A DNA stretch of 64,000 bases, from the NCBI RefSeq assembly GCF_001245615.1, contig NZ_CWKH01000002.1, forward strand, positions 1,426,001 to 1,490,000, given 5' to 3'. The stretch's first letter is position 1. Each line of letters opens with the position of its first letter. The position numbers and the translations under genes are program-made. The notes below the pieces were generated by a model. The model saw only the letters and a list, made by a program, of their open reading frames with translations. It searched no databases and was not told the origin of the DNA. This DNA comes from Mycolicibacterium neworleansense (GTDB lineage Bacteria; Actinomycetota; Actinomycetes; Mycobacteriales; Mycobacteriaceae). Below, in pieces: positions 1 to 7,923 of this stretch.

Positions 1-611
1 AGCGGCACCTCGCCGGCGTTCACGGCCAGGGCCTCGGCGAACAGGTGCGGCAGGTGGGAGATGGCGGCCGCGGCAGCGTCATGCTCGTCGGAGCGGGCCG
101 GTACCACGACGGCGTGGCAGTCCAGGGCCAGCTGGGTGACCAGTGACCAGACGTCCGCGTCGACGTGATCGTCCACGCTGACCACCCACGGGGCGCCGGT
201 GAACAGGGCGGCGTCCCCGGCCGACCAGCCCGAGTGTGCGGTCCCCGCCATCGGATGACCACCGACGAAGTTTCGCAAGAGGCCGAACTTGCCGACTTCG
301 TCGAGCACCGCGCCCTTGACGCTGGTGACGTCGGTCAGCGGGCAGCGTGGTGCGGTGTCGCGGATGTGGTCGAGCATCTGCGGCAGGGCGGGCATGGGCA
401 CCGCCAGCACGATCAACGCGTTGCAATCGGCGGCGCGGCGCAGTGCCTCGTCGAGATTCTCCGTGGCGTCGAACCCGTCGAACTTTGCGGCTGCCACGGC
501 CTCCATCGACCGGTTGTAGCCGAAGACCTCACGGCCGGCCCCGGCGGCGGCACGGATCAGCGAGCCGCCGATCAGGCCAAGGCCCACCACGCACACGGGT
601 GTGTTCGTCAC
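1..611 (-). CDS. tyrA: Prephenate dehydrogenase, partial at its C-terminus
   Basis: Catalyses NAD-dependent oxidative decarboxylation of prephenate in tyrosine synthesis. About 203 codons are visible; the 3' end lies beyond the left edge. The GTG start at 611 directly precedes a Rossmann motif GLGLIGG at residues 10-16, and an in-frame stop sits just upstream. The HPMAG motif near residues 119-123, followed by HSGW, is the conserved substrate-binding segment of the TyrA family. It is divergent from the tadA-associated gene at 695 with an 83-bp shared promoter region. The family call is firm. Whether the missing part carries a regulatory ACT domain cannot be seen. Confidence 0.9.
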   Translation of the reverse strand, partial: MTNTPVCVVGLGLIGGSLIRAAAGAGREVFGYNRSMEAVAAAKFDGFDATENLDEALRRAADCNALIVLAVPMPALPQMLDHIRDTAPRCPLTDVTSVKGAVLDEVGKFGLLRNFVGGHPMAGTAHSGWSAGDAALFTGAPWVVSVDDHVDADVWSLVTQLALDCHAVVVPARSDEHDAAAAAISHLPHLFAEALAVNAGEVP

Positions 612-694
612 GCATCAAGATTGGCATACCGGCCGAGCCGGAGCCGAGGGTGATCCCTGTCAAAATTGCTGGTCGGCGACTACCGTAGGCGGGC

Positions 695-1201
695 ATGGAG
701 GCACAGCGTGCGGCGGCAGACCTGCCCGATGGCTTCGGGGTGGCCGTTGTCCGGGAGGAAGGGAAGTGGCGGTGCGCCCCCATGCGGTCGTCCTCGTTGA
801 AGAGCCTGACCGCGGCCGAGACGGAGCTTCGTGAGCTGCGCAGTGCCGGGGCGGTCTTCGGGCTGCTCGATGTGGACGACGAATTCTTCGTGATCGTGCG
901 GCCGGCACCGGCGGGAACGCGGCTGCTGCTGTCGGATGCCACCGCTGCGCTCGACTACGACATCGCGGCCGAGGCGCTGGAGAATCTGGACGCTGACCTG
1001 GAAGAAGAGGATCTCGAAGATTCGGATCCGTTCGAGGAGGGCGACCTGTCGGTGCTGTCCGACATCGGCCTGCACGAGGATGTGCTCGGCGTGATCCTTT
1101 CCGAGACCGACCTGTACGCCGACGAGCAGATCGGCCGGATCGCTCGCGAGATGGGCTTTGCCGACGAGCTGTCGGCGGTGCTCGACCGGCTCGGTCGGTG
1201 A
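695..1201 (+). CDS. tRNA adenosine deaminase-associated protein
   Basis: A 168-residue acidic protein without catalytic motifs. An Asp/Glu-rich stretch lies at about residues 97-117. It resembles the protein that precedes tadA in mycobacteria (from memory, the Rv3753c family). Its TGA overlaps the GTG start of tadA in a GTGA, so the two are translationally coupled. A role as partner or stabiliser of the deaminase is inferred only from this coupling. The ATG at 695 is the first plausible start, with a weak GGCGGG upstream. Confidence 0.8.
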   Translation: MEAQRAAADLPDGFGVAVVREEGKWRCAPMRSSSLKSLTAAETELRELRSAGAVFGLLDVDDEFFVIVRPAPAGTRLLLSDATAALDYDIAAEALENLDADLEEEDLEDSDPFEEGDLSVLSDIGLHEDVLGVILSETDLYADEQIGRIAREMGFADELSAVLDRLGR

Positions 1202-1653
1202 GTGCCTCAGACCAAGCGCTGATCCGCGCGGCGCTCGAGGCTGCCCGGACGGCCGGGCCCCGTGACGTGCCGATCGGCGCGGTGGTGTTCGCCGCCGACG
1301 GCACCGAGCTGGCGCGGGCCGCCAATGTGCGTGAGGCGACCGGGGATCCTGCCGGGCATGCCGAGATCGTGGCGATGCGTGAGGCCGCCCGGGTGCTCGG
1401 CGACGGCTGGCGGCTCGCAGGTGCGACGCTGGCCGTGACCGTCGAGCCGTGCACGATGTGCGCGGGCGCGCTGGTGCTGGCCCGGGTGGCCCGGGTGGTG
1501 TTCGGGGCGTGGGAACCCAAGACCGGGGCGGTCGGCTCGCTGTGGGACGTGGTCCGTGATCGCCGCCTCAACCATCGGCCCGAGGTGGTCGGCGGAGTGC
1601 TGGCCGACGAGTGCGCGGCCCTGCTCGAGGAGTTCTTCGCCGCCCAGCGGTAG
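1198..1653 (+). CDS. tadA: tRNA-specific adenosine deaminase
   Basis: Zinc-dependent deaminase that converts A34 to inosine in the tRNA-Arg(ACG) wobble position. The protein has 151 residues, normal for the family. It shows the cytidine-deaminase fold signature: HAE at residues 54-56 (zinc ligand His and proton-shuttle Glu) and PCTMC at 84-88 (two zinc Cys). The GTG start overlaps the upstream stop by 4 nt. tRNA-Ser follows 160 bp downstream. Confidence 0.93.
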   Translation: MSASDQALIRAALEAARTAGPRDVPIGAVVFAADGTELARAANVREATGDPAGHAEIVAMREAARVLGDGWRLAGATLAVTVEPCTMCAGALVLARVARVVFGAWEPKTGAVGSLWDVVRDRRLNHRPEVVGGVLADECAALLEEFFAAQR

Positions 1654-1814
1654 TTCCGGTGCTGCGCCGCGTCGAGTGTGCATCCTGGGCGCCGAGTGTG
1701 CGGCAGCATTGACTCTCCGCTCGATCTACCGCCGTGCGCGCACACTCAGGGCTGCTGGGGCGCCCGGTTCGATGCGATTAGGGCCTACGGCGCGCGCCCG
1801 GTAAGCTGCCACAC

Positions 1815-1905
1815 GGTGGCGTGTCCGAGCGGCCTAAGGAGCACGCCTCGAAAGCGTGTGACGGGTAACCCCCGTCCGAGGGTTCAAATCCCTCCGCCAC
1901 CGCCA
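1815..1905 (+). tRNA. tRNA-Ser(CGA)
   Basis: Acceptor arms GGTGGCG and CGCCACC pair perfectly. A G discriminator and an encoded CCA (1903-1905) follow. The anticodon loop CTCGAAA gives anticodon CGA. A long variable arm (GACGGGTAACCCCCGTC) and the T-loop TTCAAAT identify a class II serine tRNA. It decodes UCG. A strong hairpin terminator follows directly. Confidence 0.95.
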
Positions 1906-1910
1906 ACAGA

Positions 1911-1953
1911 AACACCCTCTCGCCTGCTCAGGTGAGAGGGTGTTCTGGTTTTT
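1911..1953 (+). terminator. Rho-independent terminator of tRNA-Ser
   Basis: The arms AACACCCTCTC and GAGAGGGTGTT (1911-1921 and 1934-1944) form an 11-bp stem with a short loop, followed by GGTTTTT. This is a canonical intrinsic terminator, rare for mycobacteria. The DoxX gene on the other strand ends inside it (stop at 1928), so it also separates convergent transcripts. Confidence 0.85.
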
Positions 1954-2434
1954 CGGGGGCGCTGTTCGGTCTCGCGGTCCCCGTGATCCACGGTCCACGT
2001 CGCCACGAAGTCGGGTCGACGACGGTCTCACCGGCCAGTGTGAGCGGACCGGGTCCACTGAGCAGCAGGCTGAGCAGACCCGCCAGGATCAGCAGTGCCT
2101 CACGGAAGCCGGGCAGCGGATCACCGCCGGGCAGCGGCGCGGGGATGCCGCCCGCGACGAAGCCGAGCACCAGGAGGCCCGCGACGTTGAGTGCGTTCAC
2201 CACCGTGGCGAGCCGGAAGAAGACGCCGAGCAGGATGCCGATACCGCCACCGAACTCGATGACGCCCACCAGCCAGCCGACCGCGTCGGCGAACGGCACC
2301 CCGAGTTGCCCCACCAGATAGGCGATGTTGGCGTGGCCGCCGGACGCGAACAGTTTGATGCCGCCGTGCAGGATCAGCCCGCCGCCGAGGAACAGCCGCA
2401 GAGGCAGCGGAGCCCACTGCTGCCAGGCCGTCAT
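1928..2434 (-). CDS. DoxX family membrane protein
   Basis: A 168-residue integral membrane protein with about four hydrophobic helices and the DoxX-type N-terminal pattern LRLFLGGGLILHGGIKLF. DoxX-like proteins sit in membrane redox and thiol-stress complexes in mycobacteria (family knowledge). The exact role here is unknown. The ATG at 2434 overlaps the DyP peroxidase stop in an ATGA, making it the last gene of a leftward redox operon. The hydrophilic C-terminal ~35 residues are extra to the core fold. Confidence 0.85.
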   Translation of the reverse strand: MTAWQQWAPLPLRLFLGGGLILHGGIKLFASGGHANIAYLVGQLGVPFADAVGWLVGVIEFGGGIGILLGVFFRLATVVNALNVAGLLVLGFVAGGIPAPLPGGDPLPGFREALLILAGLLSLLLSGPGPLTLAGETVVDPTSWRRGPWITGTARPNSAPEKPEHPLT

Positions 2435-3846
2435 GGCAGGGCCGCGAGATAGCGGGTGGCGGCCACACCGGGCATGAAGAAGTAGGCGCCGCCGACGGTG
2501 TGGACGAAGCGGGGCAGGCCGGTGACGCGCCGGCGGATCGGTTCCTGCTGGACCGTGAAAGCCCCGTGCCCGTTGCCGTTTCCGTTGCCGCGGGCGCCGG
2601 TGATCGGATCGTCCTCGGCGTAGCCGCCGTCGAACTTGGAGCTGTTGACCCAGGTGTGCTGGATGAACTCGAACTGCCGCCCGAGTTGGGTGTTGAAACA
2701 GATGAAATGCAGGCCGCGTTCGATGCCGTCGTCACTCGCCCCGATCAGGTCGGCGGGATCCATGGACGGCGCCAAGGGTGGACCGTAGGCCCGGCCGCGA
2801 CGAATGATGCGGTGGCGCTTGCCCACATCGATCGACCGGTCGGATCCCGGCACGGGGTCGAGCGCATCACGTGGATTGGACCGCCGCAGGTGCGAGCCGA
2901 TCGGGCACTTCAGGCCGTCGGGATCCTCGGACCGGAAGTACATGAAGTCGTTGTCGTCGGCGAGCGCGGGATCGTCGGCGGTCGGCGCCTTCACCAGCGG
3001 CGCGCCACTCGGCCAGCGGCCGACCATCTTGGCCGCCAGCCCGACACATGCCGGCACCGGGTCGAGCACGTCGGTGGATCGCTCGGCCAGGCTGTTCCAG
3101 AACCCCGCCACATCCTGTTCGAGCTGCCGGAAGACGAGGTAGCTGCCGTCCTTGCCGAAGTCGTGCAGCGGCGGCGCATCGGCCGCGACGGACAACAGAT
3201 TTCGCGGATCGGCGGACGGATCCACCAGCGGCCGGTCGGTGTACTGCCCGTACGCGTTGGGGTACCCGAGCACGAACTCGCCCGCAGCCACGGTGTTGCC
3301 CGCCGGTCCGCCCTCGTCGTAGCCGTCGACCAGGGGTTGCGATATCCCGTCGCGAAAACCGAAGTGCTCCTTGCGTCCCGGGAGTGTCAGCGAGTCGAGC
3401 CGCCTGAGGACGCGCATCCCGGAGCCGGGCAGGTCGTGGCTGTTCTCAAGCTCGGTGACCGCGGCCGCGTCACGCGCGTAGAGCAGCAACAGCGCGTGGA
3501 TGTCGTCGCCGTTCCAACGCCAATTCGACGGGCAGCTGGCGCCGTGGTCACCGAGGATGCGACGACGGTGCTCGGTGCCCGACATGCCCTCGCGGAACTC
3601 GCCGGCCAGCATTGCGAGGTGCTCGGGTGACAGCCCCAGCCGCGTCAGACCCGACGACGTGAAGGCGATGTTGGTGCAGGTGTCGGTGATCTCAGGCCGG
3701 ACGGCGCTGTCGCGCAACTCCACCCCGGACAGCCATCGCTTGGCTGCCGCGGCGTCCTCGATCGTCAGGAGTAGGAATGCCGCGTCGTCCAGGGCGCCGT
3801 AGCCGTGCAGGATGACGCCCTGGATGTCGTCTAGTTGGAGAGCCAT
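2431..3846 (-). CDS. DyP-type haem peroxidase
   Basis: A 471-residue dye-decolorizing peroxidase. The signature FGFRDG (residues 162-167) supplies the catalytic distal Asp. His319, in the context GSHLRRSNPR, matches the conserved proximal haem ligand. No Tat or Sec signal is visible, so the protein is probably cytoplasmic. The reading frame stays open far upstream, but ATG at 3846 begins the typical DyP N-terminus (MALQLDDIQGVI). This start makes the gene overlap the preceding one by 16 nt. The glycine-asparagine run near residue 425 is a linker. It is translationally coupled to DoxX downstream. The physiological substrate is unknown. Confidence 0.93.
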   Translation of the reverse strand: MALQLDDIQGVILHGYGALDDAAFLLLTIEDAAAAKRWLSGVELRDSAVRPEITDTCTNIAFTSSGLTRLGLSPEHLAMLAGEFREGMSGTEHRRRILGDHGASCPSNWRWNGDDIHALLLLYARDAAAVTELENSHDLPGSGMRVLRRLDSLTLPGRKEHFGFRDGISQPLVDGYDEGGPAGNTVAAGEFVLGYPNAYGQYTDRPLVDPSADPRNLLSVAADAPPLHDFGKDGSYLVFRQLEQDVAGFWNSLAERSTDVLDPVPACVGLAAKMVGRWPSGAPLVKAPTADDPALADDNDFMYFRSEDPDGLKCPIGSHLRRSNPRDALDPVPGSDRSIDVGKRHRIIRRGRAYGPPLAPSMDPADLIGASDDGIERGLHFICFNTQLGRQFEFIQHTWVNSSKFDGGYAEDDPITGARGNGNGNGHGAFTVQQEPIRRRVTGLPRFVHTVGGAYFFMPGVAATRYLAALP

Positions 3847-5249
3847 AGCCGGTCCCAGGGAATGCTGTCGAGCTTTCGCGCCGCCCAGTTGGATTCGGGA
3901 AGGTCGTTGCCGCAACCGAATCGGCGCAGCCAGCGCCGCGTCTGGGCATCGTCCATCTTGGTCGAGAGGCCGTGGCGGATCGCCTCGTTGTTGGCGATGT
4001 TCTTGGTGGTCAGATGTGGGTAGGCGCTGTACCAGACATTGCTCGGGGCCTGCCGGGTGGGCAGCAGCTTCTTGTAGGCCTTCTCGTCGGTGATGCCGCC
4101 GAAGAACAGGAAGCGGGTGCGCGGGAAGCCGTCGCCGTTGCTGAAGATGGCGTTGAGCCCCCAGAACGCCTTGTCGATGAAGTCGTTCATGTAGCTCTCC
4201 AGGCTGCCGTCGTAGTTGCTGGAGAAGAACAGGCCGCGGTTGCCGTTCATCCGCACCCACCGGGCGAAATGAATGGTGTTGAGCCCGGAAAGGGTTCCGC
4301 GGTTGTAGATGTGGCGGGTGGCGTAGTCGGTGAGGAACAGGATCGCGGTCGTGGTCAACCGGCGGAACGATCCGGGCTTGAGGAATCCGACGGCGACGAT
4401 CTGGTTGTGTGCCCAGTAATCCTCGTCATCGCGGTATGCCCGGACCGCGTCGGGTGCGGCGGCACGGGTGTCGGGCTGGTCGTGCTTTTCGTGGTAACGG
4501 AGTACGAGCGCGAACAATCCGAGGCCGAGCACCACGAGCGGCAGGAACGCCACCGTGACCACGGCCAGTGCGACGATCCAGAAGTACTTGTGCAGAGCCT
4601 CTTTGGCGCGCCACAGCAAGGATGGCCCCTCGGCCGGTTCCAGGGCCCAGGTGAGGTCTTCGCGGTCGCGGACGAAGTCCACGATCGCGCTCTTGATCTT
4701 CCCCGGATCCAGCGACCCGAGGTCGCCACCGTCCAGGAACGTGTTGATCTCGCGCTGCAGCCGATCCTCCTGCCGGATCTGGCTCACCGAACGGCCGCGC
4801 CGGTTGATGTGCGCCGCGGCGGCTTTGACCTGATGAGCCAGCAGGAACGCTCGCCGTTCCGACATCGATGCCGTGCCCGGGTAGCCGACGCAGTGGGAGA
4901 ACACCGCGTCGATCCCGTCACCGCCGATCGTCGCGAGTTCGTCGAGATGTGCACGCAGCGGTGCGTCGACGTCGGTCATCAGCGCCACCTGGGCGGGTAC
5001 GGGGTGGCCGTCGAGGTCTCGTGTCGGGTCGAACAGGACGAGCCTGGCGAAGTGCAGACCACTCAACTTCTCGAACGGCAGCACGTCCCACCGCTCGACG
5101 TGGTCGGGGATGCGTCCGAGCAGCTTCCGCAGTGATGCCAGCCGGCCTTCACTGACCTCGGCGAGCACGGTCAACGCTTCCTGGTGCGGCATCGGGATCA
5201 CCCGGTCGAGCGGATGGTGAACCACCCGATGCGTTTCCGCCACAGCCAT
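3831..5249 (-). CDS. Conserved membrane protein with an internal duplication, DyP-associated
   Basis: I do not recognise an enzymatic family for this 472-residue protein. A hydrophobic segment at about residues 225-255 separates two halves that look related. The N-terminal half has LHFARLVLFDP leading to GIDAVFSHCVGYP. The C-terminal half has IHFARWVRMNG leading to GLNAIFSNGDGFP, at similar spacing. The pattern recalls a ferredoxin-like repeat, as in DyP halves, but this is inference. It overlaps the DyP gene by 16 nt and the upstream gene by 52 nt, so the proteins are probably made together. It could be a membrane anchor or lipid-substrate partner for the peroxidases. Confidence 0.7.
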   Translation of the reverse strand: MAVAETHRVVHHPLDRVIPMPHQEALTVLAEVSEGRLASLRKLLGRIPDHVERWDVLPFEKLSGLHFARLVLFDPTRDLDGHPVPAQVALMTDVDAPLRAHLDELATIGGDGIDAVFSHCVGYPGTASMSERRAFLLAHQVKAAAAHINRRGRSVSQIRQEDRLQREINTFLDGGDLGSLDPGKIKSAIVDFVRDREDLTWALEPAEGPSLLWRAKEALHKYFWIVALAVVTVAFLPLVVLGLGLFALVLRYHEKHDQPDTRAAAPDAVRAYRDDEDYWAHNQIVAVGFLKPGSFRRLTTTAILFLTDYATRHIYNRGTLSGLNTIHFARWVRMNGNRGLFFSSNYDGSLESYMNDFIDKAFWGLNAIFSNGDGFPRTRFLFFGGITDEKAYKKLLPTRQAPSNVWYSAYPHLTTKNIANNEAIRHGLSTKMDDAQTRRWLRRFGCGNDLPESNWAARKLDSIPWDRLWLSN

Positions 5250-5647
5250 ACGACCCCGAGGTAGAGGCCGGGACCGACCTGACGGATCTCGTCGCGCACC
5301 ATGCGGGCCAGAAACGACGTAGTGGAGTAGTCGATGAGCACACAGTCACCGTTGTCCACCCAGCTCGATGCGATCGAGAGCCGGGCTTTGACGAGCCGCA
5401 ACCCGAACGGGGTCAGCTTGTTGCGCAGCACCCCTTCTCGACGGTCGAGCACCTTGCCCTGCCAGATGAGGACCCGCACCAGCCAGGCCAGCGGCTTGGT
5501 CACCGACGTACCCGGCCAGCCCAGCAGCGTGCCCCTGGTGTCCCCGTCCGGGATGGGGCCGGAGGCTGACTGCCGGAACAGGATGTCGAGCATGCTGTTG
5601 CTGTAGCCGAGCAGGGCCGACTCGTCGATGGGCTCGGTGCGTGTCAT
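5198..5647 (-). CDS. Conserved hypothetical protein of the peroxidase operon
   Basis: 149 residues, function not recognised. There is no signal peptide; a moderately hydrophobic stretch VTKPLAWLVRVLIWQGKVL lies near residues 50-68. A well-ordered segment follows (SSWVDNGDCVLIDYS, then VRDEIRQVGPGLYLGVVW). The ATG at 5647 overlaps the haem peroxidase stop (ATGA), and the 3' end overlaps the next gene by 52 nt. The open frame continues upstream to 5746, but that part is antisense-like shadow of the peroxidase. The tight coupling suggests a lipid-binding or accessory role in the same pathway (inference). Confidence 0.65.
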   Translation of the reverse strand: MTRTEPIDESALLGYSNSMLDILFRQSASGPIPDGDTRGTLLGWPGTSVTKPLAWLVRVLIWQGKVLDRREGVLRNKLTPFGLRLVKARLSIASSWVDNGDCVLIDYSTTSFLARMVRDEIRQVGPGLYLGVVWLWRKRIGWFTIRSTG

Positions 5648-7458
5648 GGCGTGGCCTTGCCGATGCGCGGCCACGGCGCGAAGGCATTGCGCTGCTCGCG
5701 CAGCACCGGTTCGAGCTCGGGGTAGTGCCGGATCAGCACCGAGCACATGTCGTTCTCGTCGATCCAGGCCATGCCTTCCGGGGTGTAGACGCGAGGGGTG
5801 AAGTCGACGGTGAAGAAGCGGTCGCTCTTCAGGCGCCGGGTCGCCATCAGGACGAAGATGCGGAAAGCGGTGTCGCTGAATCCGAATCCCTTCGGCAGCT
5901 TCTCGCCGTACATCCCGACCATGGCGTCGACCTTTTCGATGTCCCCGCCGTAGATCTCCCGCATCTTCGCCGCGGTCTCCTTCGAGCCGCCGCTGATCTC
6001 GTCGAACGAGGTTGCCGGTTTCAGCCGCAGCTGCCGGCGGAACTCGTTGTAGCGCGGCACGCCCCGCTCACGCGAGCGGATGATGTCGGTGGAGATCATG
6101 TCGATGACGTGGCCGTCGGTGCGGTCGAAGCGGCGCATGAAGTTTGGGCTGTTGTGCAGGGTGACCGCGCCGGGGTGTGCGACGCCGAGGGAATACAGGC
6201 AGTTGCCCACCCCCACGCTCTTGAGCACACCGCGGGAATTCGCTCCACCGTGGATGCTGTCGAACGAGAGCTCCTGCGGCGCAGCCGCTCCGGCCAGGTT
6301 GAGGAATTCGTACTTGTCGGGCACCAGTGGGTGCATGCGATAGACGGTGACGAAATCCTCGGTGATGGAGTACGGCGCCGCGTGGTGCTCGGTCGCCGAT
6401 CCGAGGACGCCGCTGATCGCCTCGCTTGAGCTCACCCGCCCGATCAACTCCTTGACCCGCTCGCCGGCCAGGCCGAACCAGTTGGCCCGCATACCGATCT
6501 GCAGCGTCGGGTGTCCGAGAATCGCGGGCGTCCACTCGATGGTGTGGATCTTGGCGATCAGGGCCGCGTTGATCATCCGGGCCTTGTGGAAGATCTGATC
6601 GCCCGACCACGTCGGGTAGGCGGCCTTCAGCCGATCGCAGATGGCGTTGTGTTCACGCAGGAAGATCGTGCCCATGAGCTCCAGGCCGAGCCACCAGCCG
6701 TCGGCCCCGCCGGACTCGCCCAGCAGCTTCGGGTCGAGTTCGATGAACCCGTCGGCGTCGATGCGTACCTTGCCGTCGTTGGCTTCCTTGGGGGTGCGGA
6801 TCGCGTCCTGGAACAGCTGATTGCTGCCGTAGATCTGCGAGGCGTCCCACCAGTGGGTCTCGGTGTTGAGGAACGTCGTTTCCCCCGGCGTCGGATTCGG
6901 GTCGGCGGGGGTCGACGGGATCTGGATGGCGGGGCCGTCCTCTTTGATGTCCCAGTCCGTCTCGCCCTCGGGCAGCGGAATTTCGATCATCTTGCTCGGG
7001 TCGGTGTCGTGGCTGAACCAGTCGCGGGTCTCGAACTGCAGCCAGGCCGCCGCCAGCACGTTGAGGGTGATCGCCGGTTTGAAATCGTCGCCGCGTTGCA
7101 GCAGTTCGTTGCCGATCAGGCGCGGGTTGGGATCCATCAGGTGGGGCGGCTGCTCGGCATGCCCCTTGTCCAATGACACGTTGCGCCCGAACCGGGTACC
7201 CGCCATGCCCATCGACGGTGCGGACAGGTCGTTGTACGACCCGTCGACCGTGCGCACGGTCAGGTAGTCGGCGGGCGCGTGATGCGGTGCGGGAGGCGGA
7301 TTCCCGCCGTAGGTGTCCTTGAGGTTGTATTCGCGTAACGCGTCCCGAATCCCGATCAGCACCGAGAGTCCGAGCCACGGCGGGAGCTTGTCCCAGCCGA
7401 TCCGGCGGTCGACGACCTCAGTGACCTTGATGAAGATTCTCGTCGGCAGTGATGGCAT
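5644..7458 (-). CDS. Animal-type haem peroxidase / alpha-dioxygenase-like protein
   Basis: 604 residues of the peroxidase-cyclooxygenase superfamily. Visible motifs are WFSHD with candidate distal His150, the superfamily motif REHNAI (residues 268-273), and YRMHPL with candidate proximal His376. This arrangement resembles plant alpha-dioxygenases, which oxygenate fatty acids, more than myeloperoxidases. No signal peptide or transmembrane segment is evident. The start at 7458 is chosen for its strong AGGAGG; an in-frame extension to 7590 lacks support. It overlaps the upstream small membrane gene by 41 nt. A fatty-acid substrate fits the mycobacterial setting but is inferred. Confidence 0.88.
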   Translation of the reverse strand: MPSLPTRIFIKVTEVVDRRIGWDKLPPWLGLSVLIGIRDALREYNLKDTYGGNPPPAPHHAPADYLTVRTVDGSYNDLSAPSMGMAGTRFGRNVSLDKGHAEQPPHLMDPNPRLIGNELLQRGDDFKPAITLNVLAAAWLQFETRDWFSHDTDPSKMIEIPLPEGETDWDIKEDGPAIQIPSTPADPNPTPGETTFLNTETHWWDASQIYGSNQLFQDAIRTPKEANDGKVRIDADGFIELDPKLLGESGGADGWWLGLELMGTIFLREHNAICDRLKAAYPTWSGDQIFHKARMINAALIAKIHTIEWTPAILGHPTLQIGMRANWFGLAGERVKELIGRVSSSEAISGVLGSATEHHAAPYSITEDFVTVYRMHPLVPDKYEFLNLAGAAAPQELSFDSIHGGANSRGVLKSVGVGNCLYSLGVAHPGAVTLHNSPNFMRRFDRTDGHVIDMISTDIIRSRERGVPRYNEFRRQLRLKPATSFDEISGGSKETAAKMREIYGGDIEKVDAMVGMYGEKLPKGFGFSDTAFRIFVLMATRRLKSDRFFTVDFTPRVYTPEGMAWIDENDMCSVLIRHYPELEPVLREQRNAFAPWPRIGKATP

Positions 7459-7822
7459 CCTGCCCTCCTTTCCAAGCGGCGAGCGCGAGTGCGGTGTTGA
7501 TCGAGGAGATGACGATCGCCACCAGGCCCTGTTTGCGCGGCAGATCGCCGCGGGCTGCGGTGACGGCGGCAGAAACAGTGTCGGTGGCATGGATCAGGAC
7601 GGCGAGCTTTTCGGCACGGCGGAGTTCGGCTCCGCGGAGCAGCAACAGGTCCAGGCCGATGAGCACGGTTCGGATGCCGAACATCCGGAACGGGTAGGTG
7701 CCCGCCCGGTCGGTGGTCGGGTCCACCCCGAGGCGGATCAGCAGCTTCTCGGGGGCCAGCAGCCCGGCCGCCCCGTTGAAGATTCTGATCAGCGCCAACA
7801 GCTTGCGCGCCACGTTCGCCAT
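7418..7822 (-). CDS. Small conserved membrane protein
   Basis: 134 residues with three to four hydrophobic stretches (for example RTVLIGLDLLLLRG and a C-terminal IVISSINTALALAAW). No family is recognised with confidence. It is the first gene of the leftward redox operon and overlaps the haem peroxidase start by 41 nt. It faces the WS/DGAT gene across a 101-bp divergent promoter region (7823-7923). Confidence 0.6.
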   Translation of the reverse strand: MANVARKLLALIRIFNGAAGLLAPEKLLIRLGVDPTTDRAGTYPFRMFGIRTVLIGLDLLLLRGAELRRAEKLAVLIHATDTVSAAVTAARGDLPRKQGLVAIVISSINTALALAAWKGGQDAITADENLHQGH

Positions 7823-7923
7823 GTACAGATCTTGCGGGCTCGTCGGGGCGGGGGAACGCGTAGTGGGCTACCTGTTTTGCCGGGTTTGTTCCGGGGTTGG
7901 TCGCACCCGCGTTGAATGGGTTC

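Noticed and set aside
529..1745. Long open frames antisense to the tadA pair (for example 361 codons at 660-1745)
   Set aside because: Arg/Ser/Pro-rich shadows typical of GC-rich DNA; the sense genes have clear family motifs and coupling.
2500..5135. Plus-strand open frames of 376 and 387 codons opposite the DyP operon
   Set aside because: No motifs, no ribosome-binding sites and low-complexity composition; the minus-strand genes explain the DNA.
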